A model generated the notes under the pieces. The model did not search any database and was not told the origin of the DNA. It saw only the letters and a list, made by a program, of their open reading frames with translations. Positions 1-12,707 of a DNA stretch of 64,000 nt are shown here, in pieces (position 1 is the stretch's first letter; every line of letters begins with the position of its first letter). The stretch covers positions 1,302,001 to 1,366,000 of the forward strand of contig NW_026870965.1 in NCBI RefSeq assembly GCF_033118175.1, given 5' to 3'. This DNA is from Dama dama (lineage: Eukaryota > Chordata > Mammalia > Artiodactyla > Cervidae). A program made the translations under genes and the position numbers.

Positions 1-1440
1 ATGAAGAGCTTCAAGGGTGTTAAAATTATGAGGAGCATAAAACGGTCTGAAAAATAGGAGGAGCATATAGCGGTGTTGAAAAACATGAAGAGCCGTAAAA
101 GGTTTGAAATATACGAAGAGCTTCAAAGGTGTCAAAAATATGAGGAGAATGAAACGGTCTCAAAAATAGGAGGAGAATGAAGCAGTGTTGCAACACATGA
201 AGAGCCGGAAAAACTGTGAAAAATCTGAAGAGCTTAATAAGGTGTCAAAATTATGAGGAGCATGAAACGGTCGGAAAAATAGGAGGAGCATGAAGCGGTT
301 CTCAAAAACATGAAGAGCATGAAAAAGTGTGAAAAATATGAAGAGCTTCAAAAGGGGTCAAACATATGAGGAGCATGAAACGGTCTGAAAAATAGGATGA
401 GCATGAAACGGTTTTTTAAAAGATGAAGAGCATGAAAAGGTGTGAAAAATATGAAGAGCTTCAAAATGTGTAAAAAATTTGAGGAGCATGAAACGGTCTG
501 AAAAATAGGAGGAGCGTGAAGCTGATCTCAAAAACATGAAGAGCCTGAAAAGGTGTGAAAAATATGAAGAGCTTCAAAAGGTGTCAAACATATGAGGAGC
601 ATGAAACAGTCTGAAAAATAGGATGAGCATGAAACGGTTTTTTAAAAGATGAAAAGCATGAAAAGGTGTGAAAAATATGAAGAGCTTCAAAATGTGTACA
701 AAATTTGAGGAGCATGAAACGGTCTGGAAATTAGGAGGAGCCTGAAGGGGTGTTGAAAAACATGAAGAGCCTGAAAAGGCGTGAAAAATATGAAGAGCTT
801 CAAAATGTGTCAATTATATGAGGTGCATGAAACAGTCTGAAAAATATGAGGAGCATAAAACGGTGTTGAAAAACATGAAAAGCATGAAAAGGTGTGAAAT
901 ATATGAAGAGCTGCAAAAGCTGTCAAAAATATGAGGAGCATGAAACAGTCTGAAAAATAGTAGGAGTATGAAACTGTGTTCAAAAACATGAAGAGCCTGA
1001 AAAGGAGTGCAAAATATGAAGAGCTTCAAAAGGTTTAAAATATATGAGGAGCATGAAACGGTTTGAAAACTTGGAGGGGCATGAAGCGGTGTTGAAAAAC
1101 ATGAAGAGCCTGAAAAGGTGTGAAGAATCTGAACAGCTTCAAAAGGTGTCAAAAATATGAGGAGGATGAAACAGTCTGAAAAATAGTAGGAGTATGAAAC
1201 TGTGTTTAAAAACATGAAGAGCCTGAAAAGGAGTGCAAAATATGAAGAGCTTCAAAAGGTGTAAAATATATGAGGAGCATGAAACGGTCTGAAAAATAGG
1301 AGGAGCATGAAGCGGTGGTCAAAAATAAGAAGAGCCTGAAAAGGTTTGAATAATATGAAGAGCTTCAAAAGGTGTCAAACATATGAGGAACATGAAACAG
1401 TCTGAAAAATAGGATGAGCATGAAACGGTTTTTTAAAAGA
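1..1440 (+). repeat. Block D, diverged left copy (fragment of the long HOR unit)
   Basis: This stretch aligns end to end with 24,758-26,195 and 31,563-33,000. The offset is 24,757 at the start and 24,755 after a 2-bp length difference in the T-run near 640. In the first 200 bases I count about five substitutions, for example GAGCATATAG against GAGCATGAAG near 61. The two downstream copies match each other wherever I compared them. The window therefore opens inside an older or separately evolving copy of the long unit, and its neighbouring block C presumably lies just left of base 1. Confidence 0.88.
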
Positions 1441-3914
1441 AGTAGGGCATGAAAAGGTGTGAAAAATATGAAGAGCTTCAAAAGGTGTCAAAAATATGAG
1501 AAGCATGAAACAGCCTGAAAAATTGGATAAGCATGAAACGGTTTTGAAAAAGATGAATAGAATGAAAAGGTGTGAAAATTATGAAGAGCTTCAAAAAGTG
1601 TCAAAAATATGAGAAGCATGAAACGACCGAAAAATAGGAGGAGCATGAAGAGGTGTTGATAAACATGAAGAGCCTGAAAAGGTGTGAAATATATGAAGAG
1701 CTTCAAAGGTGTCAAAAAGATGAGGAGAATGAAACTGTCTGAAAAATAGGAGGAGCATGAAGCGGTGGTCAAAAACATGAAGAGCCTGAAAAGGTGTGAA
1801 AAATATGAAGAGTTTCAATAGGTGTAAAAAATATGAGGTGCATGAAACGGTCTGAAAAATAGGAGGAGAATGAAGCGGTGTTGAGAAATATGAAGAGCCT
1901 GAAAAGGTTTGAAATATATGAAGAGCTTCAAAAGGTGTGAAAAATATGAGGAGCAGTAAACGGTCTGAAAAATAGGAGGAGCATGAAGCGGTCTTGAAAA
2001 ACATGAACAGCCTGAAAAGGTGTGAAAAGTATGAAGAGCTTCAAAAGGTGTCAAAAATATGAGGAGCATGAAACGGTCTGAAAAGTAGGAGGATCATGAA
2101 GCAGTGTTCAAAAACATGAAGAGCCTGAAAAGGTGTGAAACATATGAAGAGCTTCAGAAGGTGTCAAAAATATGAAAAGCATGAAACGAGTGAAAAATAG
2201 GAGGAGCTTGAAGCGCTGTTTAAAAACATGAAGAGCCTGAAAAGGTGTGAAAATTATGAAGAGCTTCAAAAGGTTTCAAAAATATGAGGAGCATGAATCG
2301 GTCTAAAAAATAGGAGGAGCATGAAGCGGTGTTCAACACTATGAAGAGCATGAAAAGGTGTGAAAAATATGAAGAGCTTCAAAATGTGTCAAAAACATGA
2401 GGATCATAAAACGATGTGAAAAATAGGAGGAGCAAGAAGCGGTGTTGATAACATTAAGACCCTGAAAAGGTGTGTAAAATATGAAGAGCTTCAAGGGTGT
2501 CAAAAATATGAGGAGCATAAAACGGGCTGAAAAATAGGAGGAGCATGAAGCGGTGTTGAAAAACATGAAGAGCCTGAAAAGGTGTGAAAAACATGAAGAG
2601 CTTCTAAAGGTGTCAAAAATATGTGGAGCATGAAACGGTCTGGAAAATAGGAGGAGCATGAAGCGGTGTTCAAAAACATGAAGAGCTGAAAAGGTGTGAA
2701 AAATATGAAGAGCTTCAAAAGGTGTGAAATACATGAGGAGCATGAAACTGTCTGAAAAATAGGAGAATAATGAAGCGGTGTTGAAAAACATTAGGAGCGT
2801 GAAAAGGTGTGAAAAATATGAAGAGCTTCAAAAGGTGTCAAATATATGAGGTGCATGAAACAGCTTGAAAAATAGGATGAGCATGAAACGGTTTTGAAAA
2901 GACGAAGCGCCTGAAAAGGTGTGAAACATATGAAGAGCTTCAAAAGGTGTCAAAAATATGAGAAGCATGAAACGACTGAAAAAGAGGAGGAGCATGAAGC
3001 GCTTTTAAAAACATGAAGAGCCTGAAAAGGTGTGAAATAACTGAAGAGCTTCAAAACGTGTTAAATATGAGGAGCATGAAACGGTCTGAAAAATATGAGG
3101 AGCATAAAACGGTGTTGAAAAACATGAAGAGCATGAAAACGTGTGAAATATATGAAGAGCTGCAAAAGGTGTCAAAAATATGAGGAGCATGAAACAGTCT
3201 GAAAAATAGGAGGGGCATGAAACGGAGTGTAAAAACATGAAGAGCCTGAAAAGGTGTGAAAAATATGAAGAGCTTCAAAAGTTGAAAAATATATGAGGAT
3301 CATGAAACGGTCTGAAAAATAGGAGGAGCATGAAGCGGTGGTCAAAAACATGAAGAGACTGAAAAGATGTGAAAAATATGAAGAGCTTTAAAATTTGTCA
3401 AAATATGAGGAGCATAAAACGGTCTGAAAAATAGGAGGAGCATGAAGTAATGTTGAAAAACATGAGGAGCCTGAAAAGGTGTGAAGAATCTGAAGAGCTT
3501 CAAAAGGTGTCAAAAATATGAGGAGCATGAAACAGTCTGAAAAATAGTAGGAGTATGAAACTGTCTTCAAAAACATGAAGAGCCTGAAAAGGAGTGCAAA
3601 ATATGAAGAGCTTCAAAAGGTGTCAAAAATATGAGGAGCATGAAACAGTCTGAAAAATAGTAGGAGTATGAAACTGTCTTCAAAAACATGAAGAGCCTGA
3701 AAAGGAGTGCAAAATATGAAGAGCTTCAAAAGGTGTAAAATATATGAGGAGCATGAAACGGTCTGAAAAATAGGAGGAGCATGAAGCGGTGGTCAAAAAT
3801 AAGAAGAGCCTGAAAAGGTTTGAATAATATGAAGAGCTTCAAAAGGTGTCAAACATATGAGGAACATGAAACAGTCTGAAAAATAGGATGAGCATGAAAC
3901 GGTTTTTTAAAAGA
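1441..3914 (+). repeat. HOR unit A1, 2,474 bp (about 22 monomers)
   Basis: This is the first complete unit of the short higher-order repeat, measured from marker AGTAGGGCAT at 1441 to the next at 3915. It is 113 bp longer than the two following units because one monomer is duplicated (3,492-3,717). It carries GAGGAGCAG and AAAAATAGG near 1,950-1,980, variants shared with the units beginning at 8,637, 12,708 and 34,911 but not with the adjacent units. Variants are thus not distributed simply by adjacency. Confidence 0.9.
3605..3717 (+). repeat. Extra 113-bp monomer (tandem copy of 3,492-3,604)
   Basis: The markers GAAGAGCTTC at 3492, 3605 and 3718 are spaced exactly 113 bp. The two monomers between them look identical, including the distinctive GTAGGAGTATG and GGAGTGCAAA variants. 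The homologous places near 5,966, 8,327, 12,398, 27,795 and 34,600 have a single copy. The same duplication recurs at 16,582-16,807 and 20,878-21,103. Confidence 0.92.
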
Positions 3915-6275
3915 AGTAGGGCATGAAAAGGTGTGAAAAATATGAAGAGCTTCAAAAGGTGTCAAAAATATGAGAAGCATGAAACAGCCTGAAAAATTGG
4001 ATAAGCATGAAACGGTTTTGAAAAAGATGAATAGAATGAAAAGGTGTGAAAATTATGAAGAGCTTCAAAAAGTGTCAAAAATATGAGAAGCATGAAACGA
4101 CCGAAAAATAGGAGGAGCATGAAGAGGTGTTGATAAACATGAAGAGCCTGAAAAGGTGTGAAATATATGAAGAGCTTCAAAGGTGTCAAAAAGATGAGGA
4201 GAATGAAACTGTCTGAAAAATAGGAGGAGCATGAAGCGGTGGTCAAAAACATGAAGAGCCTGAAAAGGTGTGAAAAATATGAAGAGTTTCAATAGGTGTA
4301 AAAAATATGAGGTGCATGAAACGGTCTGAAAAATAGGAGGAGAATGAAGCGGTGTTGAGAAATATGAAGAGCCTGAAAAGGTTTGAAATATATGAAGAGC
4401 TTCAAAAGGTGTGAAAAATATGAGGAACAGTAAACGGTCTGAAAAACAGGAGGAGCATGAAGCGGTCTTGAAAAACATGAACAGCCTGAAAAGGTGTGAA
4501 AAGTATGAAGAGCTTCAAAAGGTGTCAAAAATATGAGGAGCATGAAACGGTCTGAAAAGTAGGAGGATCATGAAGCAGTGTTCAAAAACATGAAGAGCCT
4601 GAAAAGGTGTGAAACATATGAAGAGCTTCAGAAGGTGTCAAAAATATGAAAAGCATGAAACGAGTGAAAAATAGGAGGAGCATGAAGCGCTGTTTAAAAA
4701 CATGAAGAGCCTGAAAAGGTGTGAAAATTATGAAGAGCTTCAAAAGGTTTCAAAAATATGAGGAGCATGAATCGGTCTAAAAAATAGGAGGAGCATGAAG
4801 CGGTGTTCAACACTATGAAGAGCATGAAAAGGTGTGAAAAATATGAAGAGCTTCAAAATGTGTCAAAAACATGAGGATCATAAAACGATGTGAAAAATAG
4901 GAGGAGCAAGAAGCGGTGTTGATAACATTAAGACCCTGAAAAGGTGTGTAAAATATGAAGAGCTTCAAGGGTGTCAAAAATATGAGGAGCATAAAACGGG
5001 CTGAAAAATAGGAGGAGCATGAAGCGGTGTTGAAAAACATGAAGAGCCTGAAAAGGTGTGAAAAACATGAAGAGCTTCTAAAGGTGTCAAAAATATGTGG
5101 AGCATGAAACGGTCTGGAAAATAGGAGGAGCATGAAGCGGTGTTCAAAAACATGAAGAGCTGAAAAGGTGTGAAAAATATGAAGAGCTTCAAAAGGTGTG
5201 AAATACATGAGGAGCATGAAACTGTCTGAAAAATAGGAGGATAATGAAGCGGTGTTGAAAAACATTAGGAGCGTGAAAAGGTGTGAAAAATATGAAGAGC
5301 TTCAAAAGGTGTCAAATATATGAGGTGCATGAAACAGCTTGAAAAATAGGATGAGCATGAAACGGTTTTGAAAAGACGAAGCGCCTGAAAAGGTGTGAAA
5401 CATATGAAGAGCTTCAAAAGGTGTCAAAAATATGAGAAGCATGAAACGACTGAAAAAGAGGAGGAGCATGAAGCGCTTTTAAAAACATGAAGAGCCTGAA
5501 AAGGTGTGAAATAACTGAAGAGCTTCAAAACGTGTTAAATATGAGGAGCATGAAACGGTCTGAAAAATATGAGGAGCATAAAACGGTGTTGAAAAACATG
5601 AAGAGCATGAAAACGTGTGAAATATATGAAGAGCTGCAAAAGGTGTCAAAAATATGAGGAGCATGAAACAGTCTGAAAAATAGGAGGGGCATGAAACGGA
5701 GTGTAAAAACATGAAGAGCCTGAAAAGGTGTGAAAAATATGAAGAGCTTCAAAAGTTGAAAAATATATGAGGAGCATGAAACGGTCTGAAAAATAGGAGG
5801 AGCATGAAGCGGTGGTCAAAAACATGAAGAGACTGAAAAGATGTGAAAAATATGAAGAGCTTTAAAATTTGTCAAAATATGAGGAGCATAAAACGGTCTG
5901 AAAAATAGGAGGAGCATGAAGTAATGTTGAAAAACATGAGGAGCCTGAAAAGGTGTGAAGAATCTGAAGAGCTTCAAAAGGTGTCAAAAATATGAGGAGC
6001 ATGAAACAGTCTGAAAAATAGTAGGAGTATGAAACTGTCTTCAAAAACATGAAGAGCCTGAAAAGGAGTGCAAAATATGAAGAGCTTCAAAAGGTGTAAA
6101 ATATATGAGGAGCATGAAACGGTCTGAAAAATAGGAGGAGCATGAAGCGGTGGTCAAAAATAAGAAGAGCCTGAAAAGGTTTGAATAATATGAAGAGCTT
6201 CAAAAGGTGTCAAACATATGAGGAACATGAAACAGTCTGAAAAATAGGATGAGCATGAAACGGTTTTTTAAAAGA
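3915..6275 (+). repeat. HOR unit A2, 2,361 bp (about 21 monomers)
   Basis: This is the standard short unit, with marker at 3915 and next marker at 6276. It is nearly identical to the unit that follows. Both share the variants GAGGAACAG (near 4,423 and 6,785) and AAAAACAGG just downstream, which separate this pair from most other units. The average monomer length is 112.4 bp, reflecting a few 1-bp losses and a slightly shortened monomer. Confidence 0.92.
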
Positions 6276-8636
6276 AGTAGGGCATGAAAAGGTGTGAAAA
6301 ATATGAAGAGCTTCAAAAGGTGTCAAAAATATGAGAAGCATGAAACAGCCTGAAAAATTGGATAAGCATGAAACGGTTTTGAAAAAGATGAATAGAATGA
6401 AAAGGTGTGAAAATTATGAAGAGCTTCAAAAAGTGTCAAAAATATGAGAAGCATGAAACGACCGAAAAATAGGAGGAGCATGAAGAGGTGTTGATAAACA
6501 TGAAGAGCCTGAAAAGGTGTGAAATATATGAAGAGCTTCAAAGGTGTCAAAAAGATGAGGAGAATGAAACTGTCTGAAAAATAGGAGGAGCATGAAGCGG
6601 TGGTCAAAAACATGAAGAGCCTGAAAAGGTGTGAAAAATATGAAGAGTTTCAATAGGTGTAAAAAATATGAGGTGCATGAAACGGTCTGAAAAATAGGAG
6701 GAGAATGAAGCGGTGTTGAGAAATATGAAGAGCCTGAAAAGGTTTGATATATATGAAGAGCTTCAAAAGGTGTGAAAAATATGAGGAACAGTAAACGGTC
6801 TGAAAAACAGGAGGAGCATGAAGCGGTCTTGAAAAACATGAACAGCCTGAAAAGGTGTGAAAAGTATGAAGAGCTTCAAAAGGTGTCAAAAATATGAGGA
6901 GCATGAAACGGTCTGAAAAGTAGGAGGATCATGAAGCAGTGTTCAAAAACATGAAGAGCCTGAAAAGGTGTGAAACATATGAAGAGCTTCAGAAGGTGTC
7001 AAAAATATGAAAAGCATGAAACGAGTGAAAAATAGGAGGAGCATGAAGCGCTGTTTAAAAACATGAAGAGCCTGAAAAGGTGTGAAAATTATGAAGAGCT
7101 TCAAAAGGTTTCAAAAATATGAGGAGCATGAATCGGTCTAAAAAATAGGAGGAGCATGAAGCGGTGTTCAACACTATGAAGAGCATGAAAAGGTGTGAAA
7201 AATATGAAGAGCTTCAAAATGTGTCAAAAACATGAGGATCATAAAACGATGTGAAAAATAGGAGGAGCAAGAAGCGGTGTTGATAACATTAAGACCCTGA
7301 AAAGGTGTGTAAAATATGAAGAGCTTCAAGGGTGTCAAAAATATGAGGAGCATAAAACGGGCTGAAAAATAGGAGGAGCATGAAGCGGTGTTGAAAAACA
7401 TGAAGAGCCTGAAAAGGTGTGAAAAACATGAAGAGCTTCTAAAGGTGTCAAAAATATGTGGAGCATGAAACGGTCTGGAAAATAGGAGGAGCATGAAGCG
7501 GTGTTCAAAAACATGAAGAGCTGAAAAGGTGTGAAAAATATGAAGAGCTTCAAAAGTTGTGAAATACATGAGGAGCATGAAACTGTCTGAAAAATAGGAG
7601 GATAATGAAGCGGTGTTGAAAAACATTAGGAGCGTGAAAAGGTGTGAAAAATATGAAGAGCTTCAAAAGGTGTCAAATATATGAGGTGCATGAAACAGCT
7701 TGAAAAATAGGATGAGCATGAAACGGTTTTGAAAAGACGAAGCGCCTGAAAAGGTGTGAAACATATGAAGAGCTTCAAAAGGTGTCAAAAATATGAGAAG
7801 CATGAAACGACTGAAAAAGAGGAGGAGCATGAAGCGCTTTTAAAAACATGAAGAGCCTGAAAAGGTGTGAAATAACTGAAGAGCTTCAAAACGTGTTAAA
7901 TATGAGGAGCATGAAACGGTCTGAAAAATATGAGGAGCATAAAACGGTGTTGAAAAACATGAAGAGCATGAAAACGTGTGAAATATATGAAGAGCTGCAA
8001 AAGGTGTCAAAAATATGAGGAGCACGAAACAGTCTGAAAAATAGGAGGGGCATGAAACGGAGTGTAAAAACATGAAGAGCCTGAAAAGGTGTGAAAAATA
8101 TGAAGAGCTTCAAAAGTTGAAAAATATATGAGGAGCATGAAACGGTCTGAAAAATAGGAGGAGCATGAAGCGGTGGTCAAAAACATGAAGAGACTGAAAA
8201 GATGTGAAAAATATGAAGAGCTTTAAAATTTGTCAAAATATGAGGAGCATAAAACGGTCTGAAAAATAGGAGGAGCATGAAGTAATGTTGAAAAACATGA
8301 GGAGCCTGAAAAGGTGTGAAGAATCTGAAGAGCTTCAAAAGGTGTCAAAAATATGAGGAGCATGAAACAGTCTGAAAAATAGTAGGAGTATGAAACTGTC
8401 TTCAAAAACATGAAGAGCCTGAAAAGGAGTGCAAAATATGAAGAGCTTCAAAAGGTGTAAAATATATGAGGAGCATGAAACGGTCTGAAAAATAGGAGGA
8501 GCATGAAGCGGTGGTCAAAAATAAGAAGAGCCTGAAAAGGTTTGAATAATATGAAGAGCTTCAAAAGGTGTCAAACATATGAGGAACATGAAACAGTCTG
8601 AAAAATAGGATGAGCATGAAACGGTTTTTTAAAAGA
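6276..8636 (+). repeat. HOR unit A3, 2,361 bp (about 21 monomers)
   Basis: This is the third short unit, exactly 2,361 bp after the previous one throughout. I noticed only scattered single-base differences from A2, for example GATATATATG near 6,746 for GAAATATATG, GCACGAAAC for GCATGAAAC near 8,022, and GTTGT for GGTGT near 7,556. Such near identity implies recent amplification or ongoing homogenisation. Confidence 0.92.
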
Positions 8637-11600
8637 AGTAGGGCATGAAAAGGTGTGAAAAATATGAAGAGCTTCAAAAGGTGTCAAAAATATGAGAAGC
8701 ATGAAACAGCCTGAAAAATTGGATAAGCATGAAACGGTTTTGAAAAAGATGAATAGAATGAAAAGGTGTGAAAATTATGAAGAGCTTCAAAAAGTGTCAA
8801 AAATATGAGAAGCATGAAACGACCGAAAAATAGGAGGAGCATGAAGAGGTGTTGATAAACATGAAGAGCCTGAAAAGGTGTGAAATATATGAAGAGCTTC
8901 AAAGGTGTCAAAAAGATGAGGAGAATGAAACTGTCTGAAAAATAGGAGGAGCATGAAGCGGTGGTCAAAAACATGAAGAGCCTGAAAAGGTGTGAAAAAT
9001 ATGAAGAGTTTCAATAGGTGTAAAAAATATGAGGTGCATGAAACGGTCTGAAAAATAGGAGGAGAATGAAGCGGTGTTGAGAAATATGAAGAGCCTGAAA
9101 AGGTTTGAAATATATGAAGAGCTTCAAAAGGTGTGAAAAATATGAGGAGCAGTAAACGGTCTGAAAAATAGGAGGAGCATGAAGCGGTCTTGAAAAACAT
9201 GAACAGCCTGAAAAGGTGTGAAAAGTATGAAGAGCTTCAAAAGGTGTCAAAAATATGAGGAGCATGAAACGGTCTGAAAAGTAGGAGGATCATGAAGCAG
9301 TGTTCAAAAACATGAAGAGCCTGAAAAGGTGTGAAACATATGAAGAGCTTCAGAAGGTGTCAAAAATATGAAAAGCATGAAACGAGTGAAAAATAGGAGG
9401 AGCATGAAGCGCTGTTTAAAAACATGAAGAGCCTGAAAAGGTGTGAAAATTATGAAGAGCTTCAAAAGGTTTCAAAAATATGAGGAGCATGAATCGGTCT
9501 AAAAAATAGGAGGAGCATGAAGAGGTGTTCAACACTATGAAGAGCATGAAAAGGTGTGAAAAATATGAAGAGCTTCAAAATGTGTCAAAAACATGAGGAT
9601 CATAAAACGATGTGAAAAATAGGAGGAGCAAGAAGCGGTGTTGATAACATTAAGACCCTGAAAAGGTGTGTAAAATATGAAGAGCTTCAAGGGTTTCAAA
9701 AATATGAGGAGCATAAAACGGGCTGAAAAATAGGAGGAGCATGAAGCGGTGTTGAAAAACATGAAGAGCCTGAAAAGGTGTGAAAAACATGAAGAGCTTC
9801 TCAAGGTGTTAAAAATATGTGGAGCATGAAACGGTCTGGAAAATAGGAGGAGCATGAAGCGGTGTTCAAAATCATGAAGAGCCTGAAAAGTTGTGAAAAA
9901 TATGAAGAGCTTCAAAAGGTGTGAAATACATGAGGAGCATGAAACTGTCTGAAAAATAGGAGGATCATGAAGCGGTGTTGAAAAACATTAGGAGCGTGAA
10001 AAGGTGTGAAAAATATGAAGAGCTTCAAAAGGTGTCAAATATATGAGGTGCATGAAACAGCTTGAAAAATAGGATGAGCAAGAAACGGTTTTGAAAAGAT
10101 GAAGCACCTGAAAAGGTGTGAAACATATGAAGAGCTTCAAAAGGTGTCAAAATATGAGAAGCATGAAACGACTGAAAAATAGGAGGAGCATGAAGCGCTT
10201 TTAAAAACATGAAGAGCCTGAAAAGGTGTGAAATAACTGAAGAGCTTCAAAACGTGTTAAATATGAGGAGCATGAAACGGTCTGCAAATTAGGAGGAGCA
10301 TGAAGTGGTGTTGAAAACATGAAGAGCATGAAAAGATGTGAAATATATGAAAAGCTTCAAAAGGTATCAAAAATATGAGGAGCATGAAACGGTCTGAAAA
10401 ATAGGAGGAGCATGAAGCGGTGTTGAAAACATGAAGAGCCTGAAAAGGTGTGAAATATATGCAGAGCTTCAAAAGGTGTCAAAAATGAGATGAGCATGAA
10501 AAGGTCTGAAAAATAGGAGGAGGATGAAGGGGTGTTGAAAACATGAAGGGCCTGAAGAGCTGTGAAAAATATGAAGAGCTTCAAAAGGTGTCAAAATATG
10601 AGGAGAATGAAACAGTCTGAAAAATAGGAGGAGCATGAAACGGTGTTGAAAAACATGAAGAGCCTGAAAAGTTTTGAAAAATAGGAAGAGCTTCAAAAGG
10701 TTTGAAATACATGAGGAAATGAAACGGTCTGTAAAATAGCAGAAGCATGAAGCGGTGTTCAAAAACATGAAGAGCCTGGAAAGGTGCGAAAAATATGAAG
10801 AGCTTCAAAAGATTTGAAAAATATGAGGAGCATGAAAAGGTCTGAAAAATAGGAGGAGCATGAAGCGGTATTCTAAAACATGAAGATCCTGAAAAGGTGT
10901 GAAAAATATGAAGAGCTTCAAATGGTGCGAAAAATATGAAGAACTTCAAAAGGTGTCAAAAATGAGATGAGCATGAAACGGTCTGAATAAAAGGAGGAAC
11001 ATGAAGTGGTGTTGAAAAACATGAAGAGACTGAAAAGTAGTGAAAAATATGAAGTGCTTCAAATGGTGTGAAATACATGAGGAGCATGAAACGGTCAGAA
11101 AAATGGGAGGAGCATGAAGGTGTGCTCCAAAACATGAAGAGCCTGAAAAGGTGTGAAAAATATGAAGAGCTTCAAAAGGTGTGAAATATATGAGGAGCAT
11201 GAAACTGTCTCAAAAATAGGAGGAGCATGAAGCGGCGTTCAACACTATGAAGAGCATGAAAAGGTGTGAAAAATATGAAGAGCTTCAAAATGTGTCAAAA
11301 ACATGAGGATCATAAAACGATGTGAAAAATAGGAGGAGCAAGAAGCGGTGTTGATAACATTAAGACCCTGAAAAGGTGTGTAAAATATGAAGAGCTTCAA
11401 GGGTTTCAAAAATATGAGGAGCATAAAACGGGCTGAAAAATAGGAGGAGCATGAAGCGGTGTTGAAAAACATGAAGAGCCTGAAAAGGTGTGAAAAACAT
11501 GAAGAGCTTCTAAAGGTGTCAAAAATATGAGGAGCATGAAACGGTCTGGAAAATAGGAGGAGCATGAAGCGGTGTTCAAAAACATGAAGAGCTGAAAAGG

Positions 11601-12707
11601 TGTGAAAAATATGAAGAGCTTCAAAAGATGTGAAATACATGAGGAGCATGAAACGGTCTGAAAAATAGGAGGATCATGAAGCGGTGTTGAAAAACATTAG
11701 GAGCGTGAAAAGGTGTGAAAAATATGAAGAGCTTCAAAAGGTGTCAAATATATGAGGTGCATGAAACAGCTTGAAAAATAGGATGAGCATGAAACTGTTT
11801 TGAAAAGATGAAGCGCCTGAAAAGGTGTGAAACTTATGAAGAGCTTCAAAAGGTGTCAAAAATATGAGAAGCATGAAACGACTGAAAAATAGGAGGAGCA
11901 TGAAGCGCTTTTAAAAACATGAAGAGCCTGAAAAGGTGTGAAATAACTGAAGAGCTTCAAAACGTGTTAAATATGAGGAGCATGAAACGGTCTGAAAAAT
12001 ATGAGGAGCATAAAACGGTGTTGAAAAACATGAAGAGCATGAAAACGTGTGAAATATATGAAGAGCTGCAAAAGGTGTCAAAAATATGAGGAGCATGAAA
12101 CAGTCTGAAAAATAGGAGGGGCATGAAACGGAGTGTAAAAACATGAAGAGCCTGAAAAGGTGTGAAAAATATGAAGAGCTTCAAAAGTTGAAAAATATAT
12201 GAGGAGCATGAAACGGTCTGAAAAATAGGAGGAGCATGAAGCGGTGGTCAAAAACATGAAGAGACTGAAAAGATGTGAAAAATATGAAGAGCTTTAAAAT
12301 TTGTCAAAATATGAGGAGCATAAAACGGTCTGAAAAATAGGAGGAGCATGAAGTAATGTTGAAAAACATGAGGAGCCTGAAAAGGTGTGAAGAATCTGAA
12401 GAGCTTCAAAAGGTGTCAAAAATATGAGGAGCATGAAACAGTCTGAAAAATAGTAGGAGTATGAAACTGTCTTCAAAAACATGAAGAGCCTGAAAAGGAG
12501 TGCAAAATATGAAGAGCTTCAAAAGGTGTAAAATATATGAGGAGCATGAAACGGTCTGAAAAATAGGAGGAGCATGAAGCGGTGGTCAAAAATAAGAAGA
12601 GCCTGAAAAGGTTTGAATAATATGAAGAGCTTCAAAAGGTGTCAAACATATGAGGAACATGAAACAGTCTGAAAAATAGGATGAGCATGAAACGGTTTTT
12701 TAAAAGA
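8637..12707 (+). repeat. HOR unit AB1, 4,071 bp (about 36 monomers)
   Basis: The unit begins like A1-A3 and runs in register with them to about 10,284. It then switches to block B (10,285-11,240) and re-enters the short unit at the position matching 7,170. As a result 9,531-10,284 and 11,241-11,994 are two copies of the same stretch, 1,710 bp apart. The unit is thus the 2,361-bp unit plus 1,710 bp (about 15 monomers). Its far end (11,911-12,707) lies exactly 4,071 bp after the matching part of A3. Confidence 0.9.
10285..11240 (+). repeat. Block B copy 1 (956 bp), domain-2-like insert in the HOR
   Basis: The left edge is where TCTGAAAAAT of the short unit becomes TCTGCAAATT; the right edge precedes AACACTATG. 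Inside are features absent from 1-9,500: the s3 variant GAGATGAGC (10,487 and near 10,969), GAAAACATG with one fewer A, and GGTGTGCTCC near 11,121. The left part (10,285-10,460) resembles 39,190-39,355, and the right part (11,020-11,130) resembles 40,385-40,510. This suggests the block derives from domain-2-type monomers. Confidence 0.82.
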
